DNA of 60,000 bases from Lingula anatina (GCF_001039355.2 NW_019775417.1:72698-132697); one strand, 5' to 3'; shown: positions 1-12,120, counted from the stretch's first letter. Translations and numbers: made by a program. Notes: generated from the letters alone by a model not told the origin.

Positions 1-59
1 TAGGGTAAGAAGAATCCGTAACAGGTTATGCTTTTTCTTTAATTAAGGAAAATTCTGCT

Positions 60-154
60 AGGTATCTAAACTGATGTTTGTGCATAGCTAGCAGTGAGAA
101 GCAGCAGTGCCAGTTTCTTAGCAATGTGGTGCTCAGTAAGACGTGTTTCCAGCC
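60..154. repeat. Contig-end overlap, first copy
   Basis: This 95-bp stretch is repeated at 156-250 directly after the single N at 155, with about one mismatch. The same block opens the contig that starts at 6658. Three contigs therefore share this sequence, which is the pattern of contig ends an assembler failed to merge. It is not a genomic tandem repeat in any convincing sense. Confidence 0.85.
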
Positions 155-155
155 N
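155..155. other. Assembly join (single N)
   Basis: A single N separates two copies of the same 95-bp sequence (60-154 and 156-250). It marks a contig junction of unknown size rather than an ambiguous base. Confidence 0.9.
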
Positions 156-1356
156 AGGTATCTAAACTGATGTTTGCGCATAGCTAGCAGTGAGAAGCAG
201 CAGTGCCAGTTTCTTAGCAATGTGGTGCTCAGTAAGACGTGTTTCCAGCCAGGTTGGGCTGAACTATCTATGAACAACTCACCTCAGCCAGTAATTTGAT
301 TATGATAAGTCCACTAAAGACAGCAAATCTAATCTCTCTATTGTCCCACCCACTGCCAAGGACTTGTGCTATTCAACTGGGTTACTAAAATCAGCTGACC
401 TGCGGAGATAGGTCATATTCAAATAGACCGACCTATCCTGAATAAAAGTACAACCTAAAGGCAAAGAGTACAACCTAAAGCGAAAGGTCTGTAAAATGAT
501 GGCACTGTGAATAAGGTGAAGATATTTTTTTCAAAATAGTCTGTAGTCCACCATGTACATAAATAAACTGTTCATCTTACACAGAAAAAATATGCATCTG
601 ATAATTCAACATTTCACAAAAAAGTAATGAAATGGTCAAAATTGTTTTCCTTTTATTCCCTCGTCTTATAAGTCACTGTTTTTAGTTCTTTAGGTAAGGC
701 ATGGAACAACATGATATCTCAGTAATTTTACCACTAGATGGCAATAGTGTACAGACCTTGCCACATCCCGTCAGAAAGAACATTTTAAACAAAAAGTTTG
801 GAAATTTAGTAGGTTGAACAGTGTCCTGAGACAAGTAAGTAGGCACAGAACAAAAAAAATCGATTGTACTGCACAGATATTTCAAATATTCATTTTCAGC
901 TACTGTGTTTAAGTATGAGCACTCATTAAATATAGACTATAAGCCAGAATGAGTGCCTTTATTGTTTACATCAAAAGTCTGGAGCATTTCATGACTTATC
1001 AATCTAAAACATTCTGTGACATTAGAATTGTATCTGATCAAATCAGCAGGATAAAGCTAGTCATGTAGAGTGAAAAATAAGACCGATCAGTAAGAAAACA
1101 AGTAAATTTCCCCTTGATTATTCACTTGATAAAAATAAGCAAATTAAATGAAAAAAATGTGCTCTTCAGGGCACATGGACATATACATATATACGTCAGA
1201 TTAATTAACTTGCTGAAATAAGTTCATTCAACCTGAAGCAATATGCCATGAGGTCTTGAAATAAACGAGTTTTGCTATGGTTACAAACACGTGTCTGTAA
1301 CCGAGTACGTACGCACGTGTTTGTATCTTTGCATGTCCTGTAGCTGATCTAACATA

Positions 1357-1418
1357 CAGTAAATATGTATATATCTAACATACAGTAAATATGTATATAT
1401 CTAACATACAGTAAAAAT
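1357..1418. repeat. Short tandem repeat differing between alleles
   Basis: A unit containing 'ctaacatacagtaa' followed by 'atatgtatat' is repeated about three times here. The corresponding place in the other copy (about 7853-7929) instead has two copies of a longer unit containing 'gcagctgatctaacatac' plus 'gattcctaacatttc'. The two alleles have expanded different registers of the same sequence. Confidence 0.7.
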
Positions 1419-4408
1419 GTAGATTCCTAACATTTCCGTCAATTTAGTCAATTTACAAAATCAGAAACAGAACAACAGAAGTGAAGCAAAAAATCTTGTC
1501 TAATCCAAAGAGAAATCCAATCCATTGCATAACGTTTTCCAGATATCATTTTTTGCCGTGGAATTTAGTCAAATTTCAAAGAGGACTAAACGACAGAAGT
1601 GAAGTAAAATATCTCATCTGAGTTTAGGGCTAATCCTGTCTATTGCATGACAAGTTCCAGAGTTTATCTATCCAATGGCCTGAAGGTTCTTTAATGACCT
1701 AAGGGACCTGGGGCAGTGCAAGGACTTCCAGTTGAAATGATCGGGCAAAATTAACCAGGGAAGTTAGTTTGCCTGAGGAAATCATCAACTGAAATGAGGT
1801 TCTAGGTGAAATGAAGCAAAAGATAACCCCAAATTAAGAATTGGATAAGAGCTAGGGCCTGATGTTACAGTAGCAGCCTGGTGAATTGTAGCTTGTAATG
1901 AAGTGTAACTTGAAACAAAGAAGTGAAATGGATTTTTCTTTTCAATCAAATAAAAGCAAATTGTGTATCAATTTCAAATAAGCTCAAGTGAATTTGGTGT
2001 GAAAAAAGAAAAAAAATAGCCAATAAATAGTTAAGTAAATAAATAATAAATAAACAAACTAGCTTTCCAAATAAGAAAAGAGGTGGTAACTATCTGGAAA
2101 AATAAGACAAATGATGACATAAAAAAAACATACACAACAGTAAACTAATTTAAACTGAACTTTAATGTACACTAAATGAATAAGGATGATGAACTTTAAC
2201 GGGAAATGAGGCAGACAAGTCTGTAAATTACCACATCATTATCTTTCTCCTATTACAAATAACAGAAAGAAAACCTTTCCACAAATAGACAAAGAAAAAA
2301 AAAAAGCACTGGAGAATACTGATATTCAGGTTCAATGCAAACAGGGTATTTTCCATAATGCTCTCTCTCTTAATTCAAGCAAAATGATTCGACTATACTT
2401 ATTTTGTTCTGTTAATAACTCTTTAAAATACCATTAAAATTTTGAAGATTTATTTTTCCATGTCAGACTTCATTTTTTTTTTTTCACCAAATATTACATC
2501 TTATAAAGCAATGATAATTTTGGAACAATAAAGTGAAGTCAGTGCAAGGTGTATTAAGCTATTATCATGATAGTCATCCTCTAGGTTGTCTTTTCTTAGA
2601 ATTAGAAAAAAGAGGGAAAGGAAGCCATAAACACGCTAATACCACATAATGATATGAAATTGTTGCAAAATAATATGGCTGTTCCTTAAAGGTAAACACA
2701 AGTACCATAAAACCTTAAGTCTAGTATAATATGTAACACAGTATAACCATGAAGCATACCGTAAAATATTGAAAATTAACTCTGTCTTGAAAATTTTGTT
2801 AGAAGACGATTCTCTGCCAATGTAATTTTTTCACTTTGAAAAATTTGTGTAACTTGAAAATGGGCACCTTAATAATTTTGAAAAGTTTGTCACCTAGTAT
2901 CGTTGTGTTGGATTCTTGCATTTTAAAATATTAATTAATTTTTAAGTGATGACATTTTCAAGCTTTTACTGTATCATGTCTTCTACATAAAAACAAGTTC
3001 AATTATATTATTGGCCCTTTTCACATTGTTTGTTTCACTAACCATAACATGTCATAATGCTATATGGGTTTTTGCTTCCTTTAACAAGTTTACTTCCAAT
3101 TGTTTAGACCAATCAAAATCAATTTGGCTTACAGGATGTTTCAAGCATGTGGGCTCCTGATGTATTGAGCTGTCAATCTTTCAAAGATACAGACAAAATG
3201 TGAAGAGGGGTGGAGAATTCATGAAAAATATAAAAAAATATATCCAAATCCTTGCAGAAATCTCTCTTAACATCTCTCTTCATTCACCTCAACAGGGACT
3301 TAAATCAAGGTATTTGTTTTCTGACTACTTCTAGGCTCTGTTGAATAAGGAAGACCCTCACTTGAACGTTGATCTTAACTTAAAAACAAAAAATTAAGAT
3401 AATATATAAATTGACCTGGGATAACATAAAGAAATCCACTTAAATGAAGGAAGTGTCCATCAATTGATGGCAACGTACCCTCCAACCACCCACTGCCTCC
3501 ACACGTGAACTCCATCATATAAACTCCTCGACTTATGTTATCTTTTAATTTGTACACCAATAAACAAGATGTTCACCCGTAAACATGGGAATTAAACATC
3601 CTTTACTAATCTGACGAAGGTCAGGAGGGCCAAAATTATACATATGTGGGAGTGAGTGAGTGAACCAGAATAGCTTCAGGTTTACAACCTCTGTCATGTC
3701 TCCTCTAGGTGAGGCAAGGAAGGGATGATGTCTTAATTAATAAAATAGGCATTAAACCATGTGCTCACAGCATGGAATCAATGACAGGCATCGTGAGATC
3801 AGGCTAGAACTGCCACCTTTGTCATAGACATGGCAGGTGATAGGTGCCTTAAGGGCAAGTTAGGTGTGATTGTAATCAAATCCAGTGCATCCTCAGCATG
3901 AATCCCTTCATGTTAAAGGGATTTCATCAGGTACAGATCATGATCTTTACTTGGAATTTCAGATAATAATTAAAGTACAACTTAGTCAAGTAAAATATGT
4001 AATAATAGGAAGTGTGGAATATACTTAAGTATTTGACTAGATTTCAGCTTTGAAACTGATACTAATAAATGATATATGTGTGTACCTACATGTGCATATG
4101 CAAAAGTATTCTTAACAATTTATAGGAACAAACAACTGGGCCTAAAAATCATTTAACCCCATAGAGCCTGTCACCGCATATGTGCGGTTCAATTATCGCT
4201 TACCCCAAACGCCCAGAACCGCATATGTGCGTATCTTGGAAAGATCGTCTTCTGTACTCTTTTGTATCGTGAGTCATAAAATGATATATAGTTTAACATC
4301 AGGGTATGTTTCTTGTCTCTCATTGCCACCATTTTTAAAGGCGATAGAAATATATATGAGCGAGAAAACGGCGATTTTCAAGACTTAGGTGGAGAAAGTA
4401 AAATCAAG

Positions 4409-4546
4409 ATGGTGGCTCCTCGCTACGGTAGAAACCAGCGAAGGGATACTGTTATTGAAATGATTGAAAACCCGGACTTTGATGAGAAGTTTTCGTGTGA
4501 CAGTGACATAGACAGTGACGATGATATTCATTTATTTATGATATAA
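4409..4546 (+). pseudogene. piggyBac-like N-terminal transposase fragment, unit 1
   Basis: A 45-codon frame starts with ATG at 4409 and stops at 4546. The peptide has a shared core with RDTVIEMIEN at about residues 12-21, then an acidic stretch DSDIDSDDD near the end. Acidic N-termini are common in piggyBac-family transposases, though I did not align it to any member. A diverged second copy follows at 4618-4779, so the first exon-like part of the gene was tandemly duplicated inside the element. Everything downstream, including the catalytic DDD domain and the cysteine-rich C-terminus, is missing. This is a decayed or hitch-hiking fragment, not a functional transposase. Confidence 0.5.
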
Positions 4547-4617
4547 AGGACAATAGAAATATATATGAGCGAGAAGTCGGCTATTTCCTGGACTTAGCTG
4601 AAGAAAGTAAAATCAAA

Positions 4618-4779
4618 ATGGCGACTTCTCACTACGGAAGAGGCCTGCGAATGGATACTGTTATTGAAATGATTGAAAACTACGACACTGATCAGGTGTT
4701 TTCGAGTGACGATGATATAGACAGAGGGGAAGATATTCCTTTATTCATGATAAAAGTTTTAAAGATGTTTTTGCCATAG
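4618..4779 (+). pseudogene. piggyBac-like N-terminal transposase fragment, unit 2
   Basis: A 53-codon frame homologous to unit 1 at 4409-4546. Both share the core DTVIEMIEN and an acidic tract (here SSDDDIDRGEDI), and the flanking noncoding sequence beginning 'tagaaatatatatgagcgag' is also duplicated. Many substitutions separate the units, so the duplication is much older than the insertion of this copy, whose two TTAA sites are intact. The frame ends at TAG without reaching any catalytic region. Confidence 0.5.
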
Positions 4780-5599
4780 ATGGTGTTAAAAATTGACTTC
4801 TATTCAGCTCTGGCCACGATGTTCAGGTGAGCTGAAAAGCTGGCTCAAGTAGGTATACCTGGTAGCAAAACAAACATAACTTGGAAATTAATGGAGATAA
4901 CTTGCTGAAATTTCCTGGATTGAAAGTTACTATAATTGACATCATCTCAGTGAATTTTCAGGCAAATTTATGGAGAAATAAAAAATTGATGTGCATAAGA
5001 TAAATCAACTTTGTTTTATTTCACCCATTATCAAATGAAAATGTAGTTTTTAACCGGCCATAATTCTTTGTACAGCGCATTGAATTTAAATGTCATTCTA
5101 TTTTTATTTAGCTTGAAATGTTGGCTTTTTAAAAATGTATACTTTGTATGGGTAATAAAGGCAAACAAATAAATTATGGCCAATTTACTGAAGTGACCCG
5201 GCTTTTCAAGGCTAGCTCACAGAATTAATTGGGCACAGCAGAACTTTATGGGTCAGCATTAACTGGATCCTATGGGGTTAAGTTAATCAAATGATCCAAA
5301 TTTTTAATGAAAAAGGAAGGAGATGAGAGAGAGAGACAGCATTCTTTTACTAAGTACATTATTTATATGTGAATGTTAAATGTACATTTAATTCTATTTA
5401 TAGCTCACAATTAAAGTACAAAGGTGGAAAAGCAATCATATTACTGCTAACAATCATACATATGTACTTTTAATATAAAACTAGAGCAGCCTTTCTTTGT
5501 AATAAAAGTTGAACAGCTTTGTATGAAAGCAGAGACTGTTAATAAGTCCATCTTATGCTACCATCATTCTGGCAGAGGCACATAACTGAGCCCACTTAC

Positions 5600-5659
5600 C
5601 AGTGTATGTTACCAGAGTAGTTGGGTTGCTCATAACCAATACATTTATGTAAAATGGAA
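5600..5659 (-). CDS. Candidate 60-nt internal exon (allele A)
   Basis: On the minus strand a pyrimidine run (T-rich, ending GTTTTTTAG) is followed by 60 bases and then the strong donor CTG|GTAAGTGGG. Two frames are open here. One reads PFYINVLVMSNPTTLVTYT (phase 1 at both ends); the other contains GYEQPNYSGN, which superficially resembles a beta-gamma crystallin Greek-key start. The second allele at 10962-11021 settles the choice: its two differences leave the first frame open, one being a silent Ser codon change, but put a stop in the second frame. A symmetric 60-nt exon of unknown protein is the best reading. No neighbouring exon was found, so it could be a decoy. Confidence 0.4.
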
Positions 5660-6304
5660 CTAAAAAACAAAAAAAAAAATTCATACAAAAGTTCATTTCT
5701 AAAACTGTTATGTGTACACAAATAAAACATTATGAATAAAATACATGTGCATAGAACTGGAACCGTCATCTGAACCATTTTGCAACAGGGATTCATACAG
5801 CTTAAATGGCTAATTTTTTTAATATAATAAAAAAAAGTCAAATCACCCTTGCCAAGGAGATGAACTCCAAATTCCCGACTCATTGCTTTCCCCTTTTTTT
5901 CCAATCTAGAGAATCTCACTTCATACATGTACGTTTATACAACCTCACCGGAACAAGAAAAATTGACCAATAAAGTAAAGCTAAATTAAAACAAACCATC
6001 TTCTCATTCATTTATTCATTACCCGATACTAACATATTTCACAAGATCAAATGTGGAACAGGAAATGCAATTAAGTTGCAGGCTTACAAAAAAGTCAGTT
6101 CTGCAATAGTTTGAAATGTCATGATTTCTCTTTTGTTCAGCTCACAAAATAGAGCCTTGGTGAAAACTGCTTATGTGAGATGAGCATCTTTATCAAATAA
6201 AATACTGCATGGACGTGAATCCAACATACATAAAAATTATGCCATCTAATTGGAATTAACTGATTAATAGATAACCACTTATTTAGAAAATTGAAGTATT
6301 TTTC

Positions 6305-6656
6305 ATGTTAAATTTAGTGATTTTTGGTGAATTTTGGTAATTACAGGGCAGGGTCAGAAATGACCTGCCGTGACACACAGAGTCAGAGATGACCTACCAC
6401 ACACATCTCCAGCATCATTTTGATAATTACAGGGCAGGGTCAGAAATGACCTGCCATGACAAATATTTAGCATTTAACTTGAAATACAGGTCCGTAACAC
6501 TGGCTGGGCACAAGTTGAAGGGACATGTTGTCGCCCTTGCAGTTATCTTAAATGTATCTCTTTGATCATAGGAATGTCTTTGATATTTGTGTATATAATC
6601 CCCTGTATCCTCACAGAGGGACAGAGGGACAGGGAGAGAGATAGAATAAAGTCAGT
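6305..6656. other. Unmatched contig tail with internal repeat
   Basis: This 352-bp tail lies between the end of homology with allele B and the N at 6657. It contains the inverted sequence GGCAGGGTCAGAAATGACCT (an AGGTCA-type palindrome) twice, near 6347 and 6434, within a longer direct repeat beginning 'taattacagggcagggtcag'. It may be the edge of a mobile element inserted in this haplotype at which the contig broke. Confidence 0.5.
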
Positions 6657-6657
6657 N
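6657..6657. other. Assembly join (single N)
   Basis: The sequence right of this N restarts the block already seen at 157. It is a contig boundary between two haplotype copies. Confidence 0.9.
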
Positions 6658-9600
6658 GGGTATCTAAACTGATGTTTGTGCATAGCTAGCAGTGAGAAGC
6701 AGCAGTGCCAGTTTCTTAGCAATGTGGTGCTCAGTAAGACGTGTTTCCAGCCAGGTTGGGCTGAACTATCTATGAACAACTCACCTCAGCCAGTAATTTG
6801 ATTATGATAAGTCCACCAAAGACAGCAAATCTAATCTCTCTATTGTCCCACCCACTGCCAAGGACTTGTGCTATTCAACTGGGTTACTAAAATCAGCTGA
6901 CCTGCGGAGATAGGTCATATTCAAATAGACCGACCTATCCTGAATAAAAGTACAACCTAAAGGCAAAGAGTACAACCTAAAGCGAAAGGTCTGTAAAATG
7001 ATGGCACTGTGAATAAGGTGAAGATATTTTTTTCAAAATAGTCTGTAGTCCACCATGTACATAAAAAAACTGTTCATCTTACACAGAAGAAATATGCATC
7101 TGATAATTCAACATATCACAAAAAAGTAATGAAATGGTCAAAATTGTTTTCCTTTTATTCCCTCGTCTTATAAGTCACTGTTTTTAGTTCTTTAGGTAAG
7201 GCATGGAACAACATGATATCTCAGTAATTTTACCACTAGATGGCAATAGTGTACAGACCTTGCCACATCCCGTCAGAAAGAACATTTTAAGCAAAAAGTT
7301 TGGAAATTTAGTAGGTTGAACAGTGTCCTGAGACAAGTAAGTAGGCACAGAACAAAAAAAATCGATTGTACTGCACAGATATTTCAAATATTCATTTTCA
7401 GCTACTGTGTTTAAGTATGAGCACTCATTAAATATAGACTATAAGCCAGAATGAGTGCCTTTATTGTTTACATCAAAAGTCTGGAGCATTTCATGACTTA
7501 TCAATCTAAAACATTCTGTGACATTAGAATTGTACCTGATCAAAACAGCAGGATAAAGTTAGTCATGCAGAGTGAAAAATAAGACTGATCAGTAAGAAAA
7601 CAAGTAAATATCCCCTTGATTATTCACTTGATAAAAATAAGCAAATTAAATGAAAAAAAATGTAACCTTCAGGGCACATGGACATATACATATATACGTC
7701 AGATTAATTAACTTGCTGAAATAAGTTCATTTAACCTGAAGCAATATGCCATGAGGTCTTGAAATAAATGAGTTTTGCTATGGTTACAAACACGTGCCTG
7801 TTACCGAGTATGTACGCACGTGTTTGTATCTTTGCATGTCCTGCAGCTGATCTAACATACAGTAAAAAAGTAGATTCCTAACATTTCCTGCAGCTGATCT
7901 AACATACAGTACAAAAGTAGATTCCTAACATTTCCGTCAATTTAGTCAAATTACAAAATCAGAAACAGAACAACAGAAGTGAAGCAAAAAATCTTGTCTA
8001 ATCCAAAGAGAAATCCAATCCATTGCATAACGTTTTCCAGATATCATTTTTTGCCGTGGAATTTAGTCAAATTACAAAGAGGACTAAACGACAGAAGTGA
8101 AGTGAAATATCTCATCTGAGTTTAGGGCTAATCCTGTCTATTGCATGACAAGTTCCAGAGTTTATCTATCCAATGGCCTGAAGGTTCTTTAATGACCTAA
8201 GGGACCTGGGGCAGTGCAAGGACTTCCAGTTGAAATGATCGGGCAAAATTAACCAGGGAAGTTAGTTTGCCTGAGGAAATCATCAACTGAAATGAGGTTC
8301 TAGGTGAAATGAAGCAAAAGATAACCCCAAATTAAGAATTGGATAAGAGCTAGGGCCTGATGTTACAGTAGCAGCCTGGTGAATTGTAGCTTGTAATAAG
8401 TGTAACTTGAAACAAAGAAGTGAAATGGATTTTTCTTTTCAATCAAATAAAAGCAAATTGTGTATCAATTTCAAATAAGCTCAAGTGAATTTGGTGTGAA
8501 AAAAGAAAAAAATAGCCAATAAATAGTTAAGTAAATAAATAATAAATAAACAAACTAGCTTTCCAAATAAGAAAAGAGGTGGTAACTATCCGGAAAAATA
8601 AGACAAATGATGACATAAAAAAAACATACACAACAGTAAACTAATTTAAACTGAACTTTAATGTACACTAAATGAACAAGGATGATGAACTTTAACGGGA
8701 AATGAGGCAGACAAGTCTGTAAATTACCACATCATTATCTGTCTCCTATTACAAATAACAGAAAGAAAACCTTTCCACAAATAGACAAAGAAAAAAAAAA
8801 AAAGCACTGGAGAATACTGATATTCAGGTTCAATGCAAACAGGGTATTTTCCATAATGATCTCTCTCTTAATTCAAGCAAAATGATTTGACTATACTTAT
8901 TTTGTTCTGTTAATAACTCTTTAAAATACCATTTAAAAATTTGAAGAGTTATTTTTCCATGTCAGACTTCATTTTTATTCACCAAGTATTACATATGATA
9001 AAGCAATGATAATTTTGGAACAATAAAGTGATGTCAGTGCAAGGTGTATTAAGCTATTATCATGATAGTCATCCTCTAGGTTGTCTTTTCTTAGAATTAG
9101 AAATAAGAGGGAAAGGAAGCCATAAACACGCTAATACCACATAATGATATGAAATTGTTGCAAAATAATATGGCTGTTCCTTAAAGGTATACACAAGTAC
9201 CATAAAACCTTAAGTCTAGTATAATATGTAACACAGTATAACCATGAAGCATACCGTAAAATATTGAAAATTAACTCTGTCTTGAAAATTTTGTTAGAAG
9301 ACGATTCTCTGCCAATGTAATTTTTTCACTTTGAAAAATTTGTGTAACTTGAAAATGGGCACTTTAATAATTTTGAAAAGTTTGTCACCTAGTATCGTTG
9401 TGTTGGATTCTTGCATTTTAAAATATTAATTAATTTTTAAGTGATGACATTTTCAAGCTTTTACTGTATCATGTCTTCTACATAAAAACAAGTTCAATTA
9501 TATTATTGGCCCTTTTCACATTGTTTGTTTCACTAACCATAGCATGTCATTATGCTATATGGGGTTTTGCTTCCTTTCACAAGTTTACTTCCAATTGTTT

Positions 9601-10647
9601 AGACCAATCAAAATCAATTTGGCTTACAGGATGTTTCAAGCATGTGGGCTCCTGATGTATTGAGCTGTCAATCTTTCAAAGATACAGACAAAATGTGAAG
9701 AGGGGTGGAGAATTCATGAAAAATATAAAAAAATATATCCAAATCCTTGCAGAAATCTCTCTTAACATCTCTCTTCATTCACCTCAACAGGCACTTAAAT
9801 CAAGGTATATGTTTTCTGACTACTGCTGGGCTCTGCTGAATAAGAAAGACCCTCACTTGAACGTTGATCTTAACTTAAAAACAGAAAATTAAGATAATAT
9901 ATAAATTGACCTGGGATAACATAATGAAATCCACTTAAATGAAGGCACTGTCCATCAATTGATGGCAACATACTCTCCAACCACCCACTGCCTCCACACG
10001 TGAACTCCATCACATAAACTCCTCGACTTATGTTATCTTTTAATTTGTACACCAATAAACAAGATGTTCACCCGTAAACATGGGAATTAAACATCCTTTA
10101 CTAATCTAACGAAGGTCAAGAGGGCCAAAATTATACATATGTGGGAGTGAGTGAGTGAACCAGAATAGCTTCAGGTTTACAACCTCTGTCATTTCTCCTC
10201 TAGGTGAGGAAAGGAAGGAATGATGTCTTAATTAATAAAATAGGCATTAAACATGGCACTCACAGCATGGAAGCAATGACAGACCTGGTGAGATCAGGCT
10301 GGAACTGCCACCTTTGTCATAGACATGGCAGGTGATAGGTGCCTTAAGGGCAAGTTAGGTGTGATTGTAATCAAATCCAGTGCATCCTCAGCATGAAACC
10401 CTTCATGTCAAAGGGATTTCATCAGTTACAGATCATGATCTTTTCCTGGAATTTCAGATAATAATTATAGGACAGTTTAGTCAAGTAAAATATGTAATAA
10501 TAGGAAGTGAGGAATATACTTAAGGATTTGACTAGATTTCAGCTTTGAAACTGATACTAATAAATGATATATGTGTGTACCTACATGTGCATGTGCAAAA
10601 GTATTCTTAACAATTTATAGGAACAAACAACTTGGCCTAATAATCAT

Positions 10648-10651
10648 TTAA
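10648..10651. other. Empty piggyBac-like integration site (TTAA)
   Basis: The sequence 'aatcatttaagttaatcaaa' carries a single TTAA. In allele A the same flanks are separated by the 1121-bp element, with TTAA on both sides. It is therefore the pre-insertion allele, or a perfect excision, which is typical of piggyBac. Confidence 0.9.
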
Positions 10652-10961
10652 GTTAATCAAATGACCCAATTTTTTAATGAAAAAGGAAGGAGATGAGAGA
10701 GAGAGACAGCATTCTTTTACTAAGTACATTATTTATATGTGAATGTTAAATGTACATTTAATTCTATTTATAGCTCACAATTAAAGTACAAAGGTGGAAA
10801 AGCAATCATATTACTGCTAACAATCATACTTTTAATATAAAACTAGAGCAGCCTTTCTTTGTAATAAAAGTTGAACAGCTCTGTATGAAAGCAGAGACTG
10901 TTAATAAGTCCATCTTATGCTACCATCATTCTGGCAGAGGCACATAACTGAGCCCACTTAC

Positions 10962-11021
10962 CAGTGTATGTTACCAGAGTAGTTGGGTTACTCATAACCA
11001 ATACATTTATGTAAAATGGAG
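10962..11021 (-). CDS. Candidate 60-nt internal exon (allele B)
   Basis: Counterpart of the exon candidate at 5600-5659, with the acceptor preceded by a longer T run and the same CTG|GTAAGTGGG donor. There are two differences from allele A. One changes the first exon base. The other is silent in the frame reading FYINVLVMSNPTTLVTYT but creates a stop in the alternative frame. Splice signals are conserved between alleles. No flanking exon or protein family can be named. Confidence 0.4.
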
Positions 11022-11795
11022 CTAAAAAACAAAAAAAAAAAAAAAAAAATTCATACAAAAGTTCATTTCTAAAACTGTTATGTGTACACAAATAAAACAT
11101 TATGGATAAAATACATGTGCATAGAACTGGAACCGTCATCTGAACCATTTTGCAACAGGGATTCATACAGCTTAAATGGCAATTTTTTTTAATATAATAA
11201 AAAAAAGTCAAATCACCCTTGCCAAGGATATGAACTCCAAATTCCCGACTCATTGCTTTCCCCTTTTTTTTTCCAATCTAGAGAATCTCACTTCATACAT
11301 GTACGTTTATACAACCTCAATGGAACAAGAAAAATTGACCAATAAAGTAAAGCTAAATTAAAACAAACCATCTTCTCATTCATTTATTCATTACCCGATA
11401 CTAACATATTTCACAAGATCAAATGTGGAACAGGAAATGCAATTAAGTTGCAGGCTTACAAAAATGTCAGTTCTGCAATAGTTTGAAATGTCATGATTTC
11501 TCTTTTGTTCAGCTCACAAAATAGAGCCTAGGTGAAAACTGCTTATGTGAGATGAGCATCTTTATCAAATAAAATACTGCATGGACGTGAATCCAACATA
11601 CATAAAAATTATGCCATCTAATTGGAATTAACTGATTAATAGATAACCACTTATTTAGAAAATTGAAGTATTTTTCGATCCAATTCTTATTTTTATGAAA
11701 TCTCACAATGCCAATATAATAAAATGCAATGACATGGTGAAATAAATGTCCAATGCCAAAACTGTATGTGTCCTGCAATCAACACAGCCAAATAA

Positions 11796-12036
11796 GGGGC
11801 CATTAAGAATAGATGATTTAAGTACTAACTGATCCGCCAACTAAATATGGCCGACCCTACTTCAAAAGTGATGCCGTTAATTCCAAGATGGTCTCCCTGC
11901 CATCACACGTACTGTCACTGCAGGGGCCTAGCAATTAAACCTTGGAACCGAGATTTAATTAGTTTAATGGGGTGTGGTCGGCCATATTTAGTCAGCGGAT
12001 CAGTTAGTACTTGATTCATCTATTCTGAATGGCCCC
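11796..12036. mobile_element. Harbinger-like MITE with long terminal inverted repeats
   Basis: A 241-bp element starts GGGGCCATTAAGAATAGATG and ends in its inverse, CATCTATTCTGAATGGCCCC. Inverted symmetry continues through 'aagtactaactgatccgcc' and 'taaatatggccgacc' for roughly 65 bp on each side. It is flanked by TAA at 11793-11795 and 12037-12039. GGG-type ends with a 3-bp TAA duplication fit PIF/Harbinger MITEs. The centre has no coding capacity. A truncated relative lies at 39520-39728, sharing the right end and centre. Confidence 0.75.
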
Positions 12037-12120
12037 TAAGGGGGGGCAAGGAACTAGTGCAGATTCACAGCCTTGTAATTGGTTGATTCTAATGGGTATC
12101 ATCCTAGTTACTTGATGGCA

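Larger units (their letters stand above)
4157..5277 (+). mobile_element. piggyBac-like non-autonomous transposon with TTAA target duplication
   Basis: The element is 1121 bp and bounded by TTAA at 4153-4156 and 5278-5281. Its termini form a short inverted repeat: CCCCATAG at the left and CTATGGGG at the right, with weaker symmetry inside. Near the left end the motif CGCATATGTGCG occurs twice (about 4176-4187 and 4212-4223) as subterminal repeats. The matching site in the other allele (10648-10651) carries a single TTAA, so insertion boundaries are exact. TTAA duplication and CCC-type ends fit piggyBac; Kolobok also uses TTAA, but the short acidic peptides inside fit a piggyBac N-terminus better. 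No transposase catalytic core is present, so it must depend on a transposase supplied elsewhere. Confidence 0.85.
157..6304. repeat. Allelic copy A of duplicated block 1
   Basis: This 6.1-kb block aligns in the same orientation with 6659-11676 at very high identity, with substitutions, homopolymer changes and small indels. The main length difference is the 1121-bp transposon at 4157-5277. The copy begins immediately after the N at 155 and its homology stops at 6304. The remaining 6305-6656 has no counterpart in copy B. The simplest reading is an alternative haplotype contig placed in tandem. Apart from the transposon and one exon candidate, the block holds AT-rich noncoding DNA. Confidence 0.85.
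6659..11676. repeat. Allelic copy B of duplicated block 1
   Basis: This copy matches 157-6304 in order and orientation but lacks the piggyBac-like element, keeping one TTAA at 10648-10651. Beyond 11676 the sequence continues into unique DNA, so this is probably the haplotype that joins the main contig. Other differences are small: homopolymer lengths such as the A-run near 11031-11049, short indels, and scattered substitutions. The only exon candidate is the one at 10962-11021. Confidence 0.85.
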
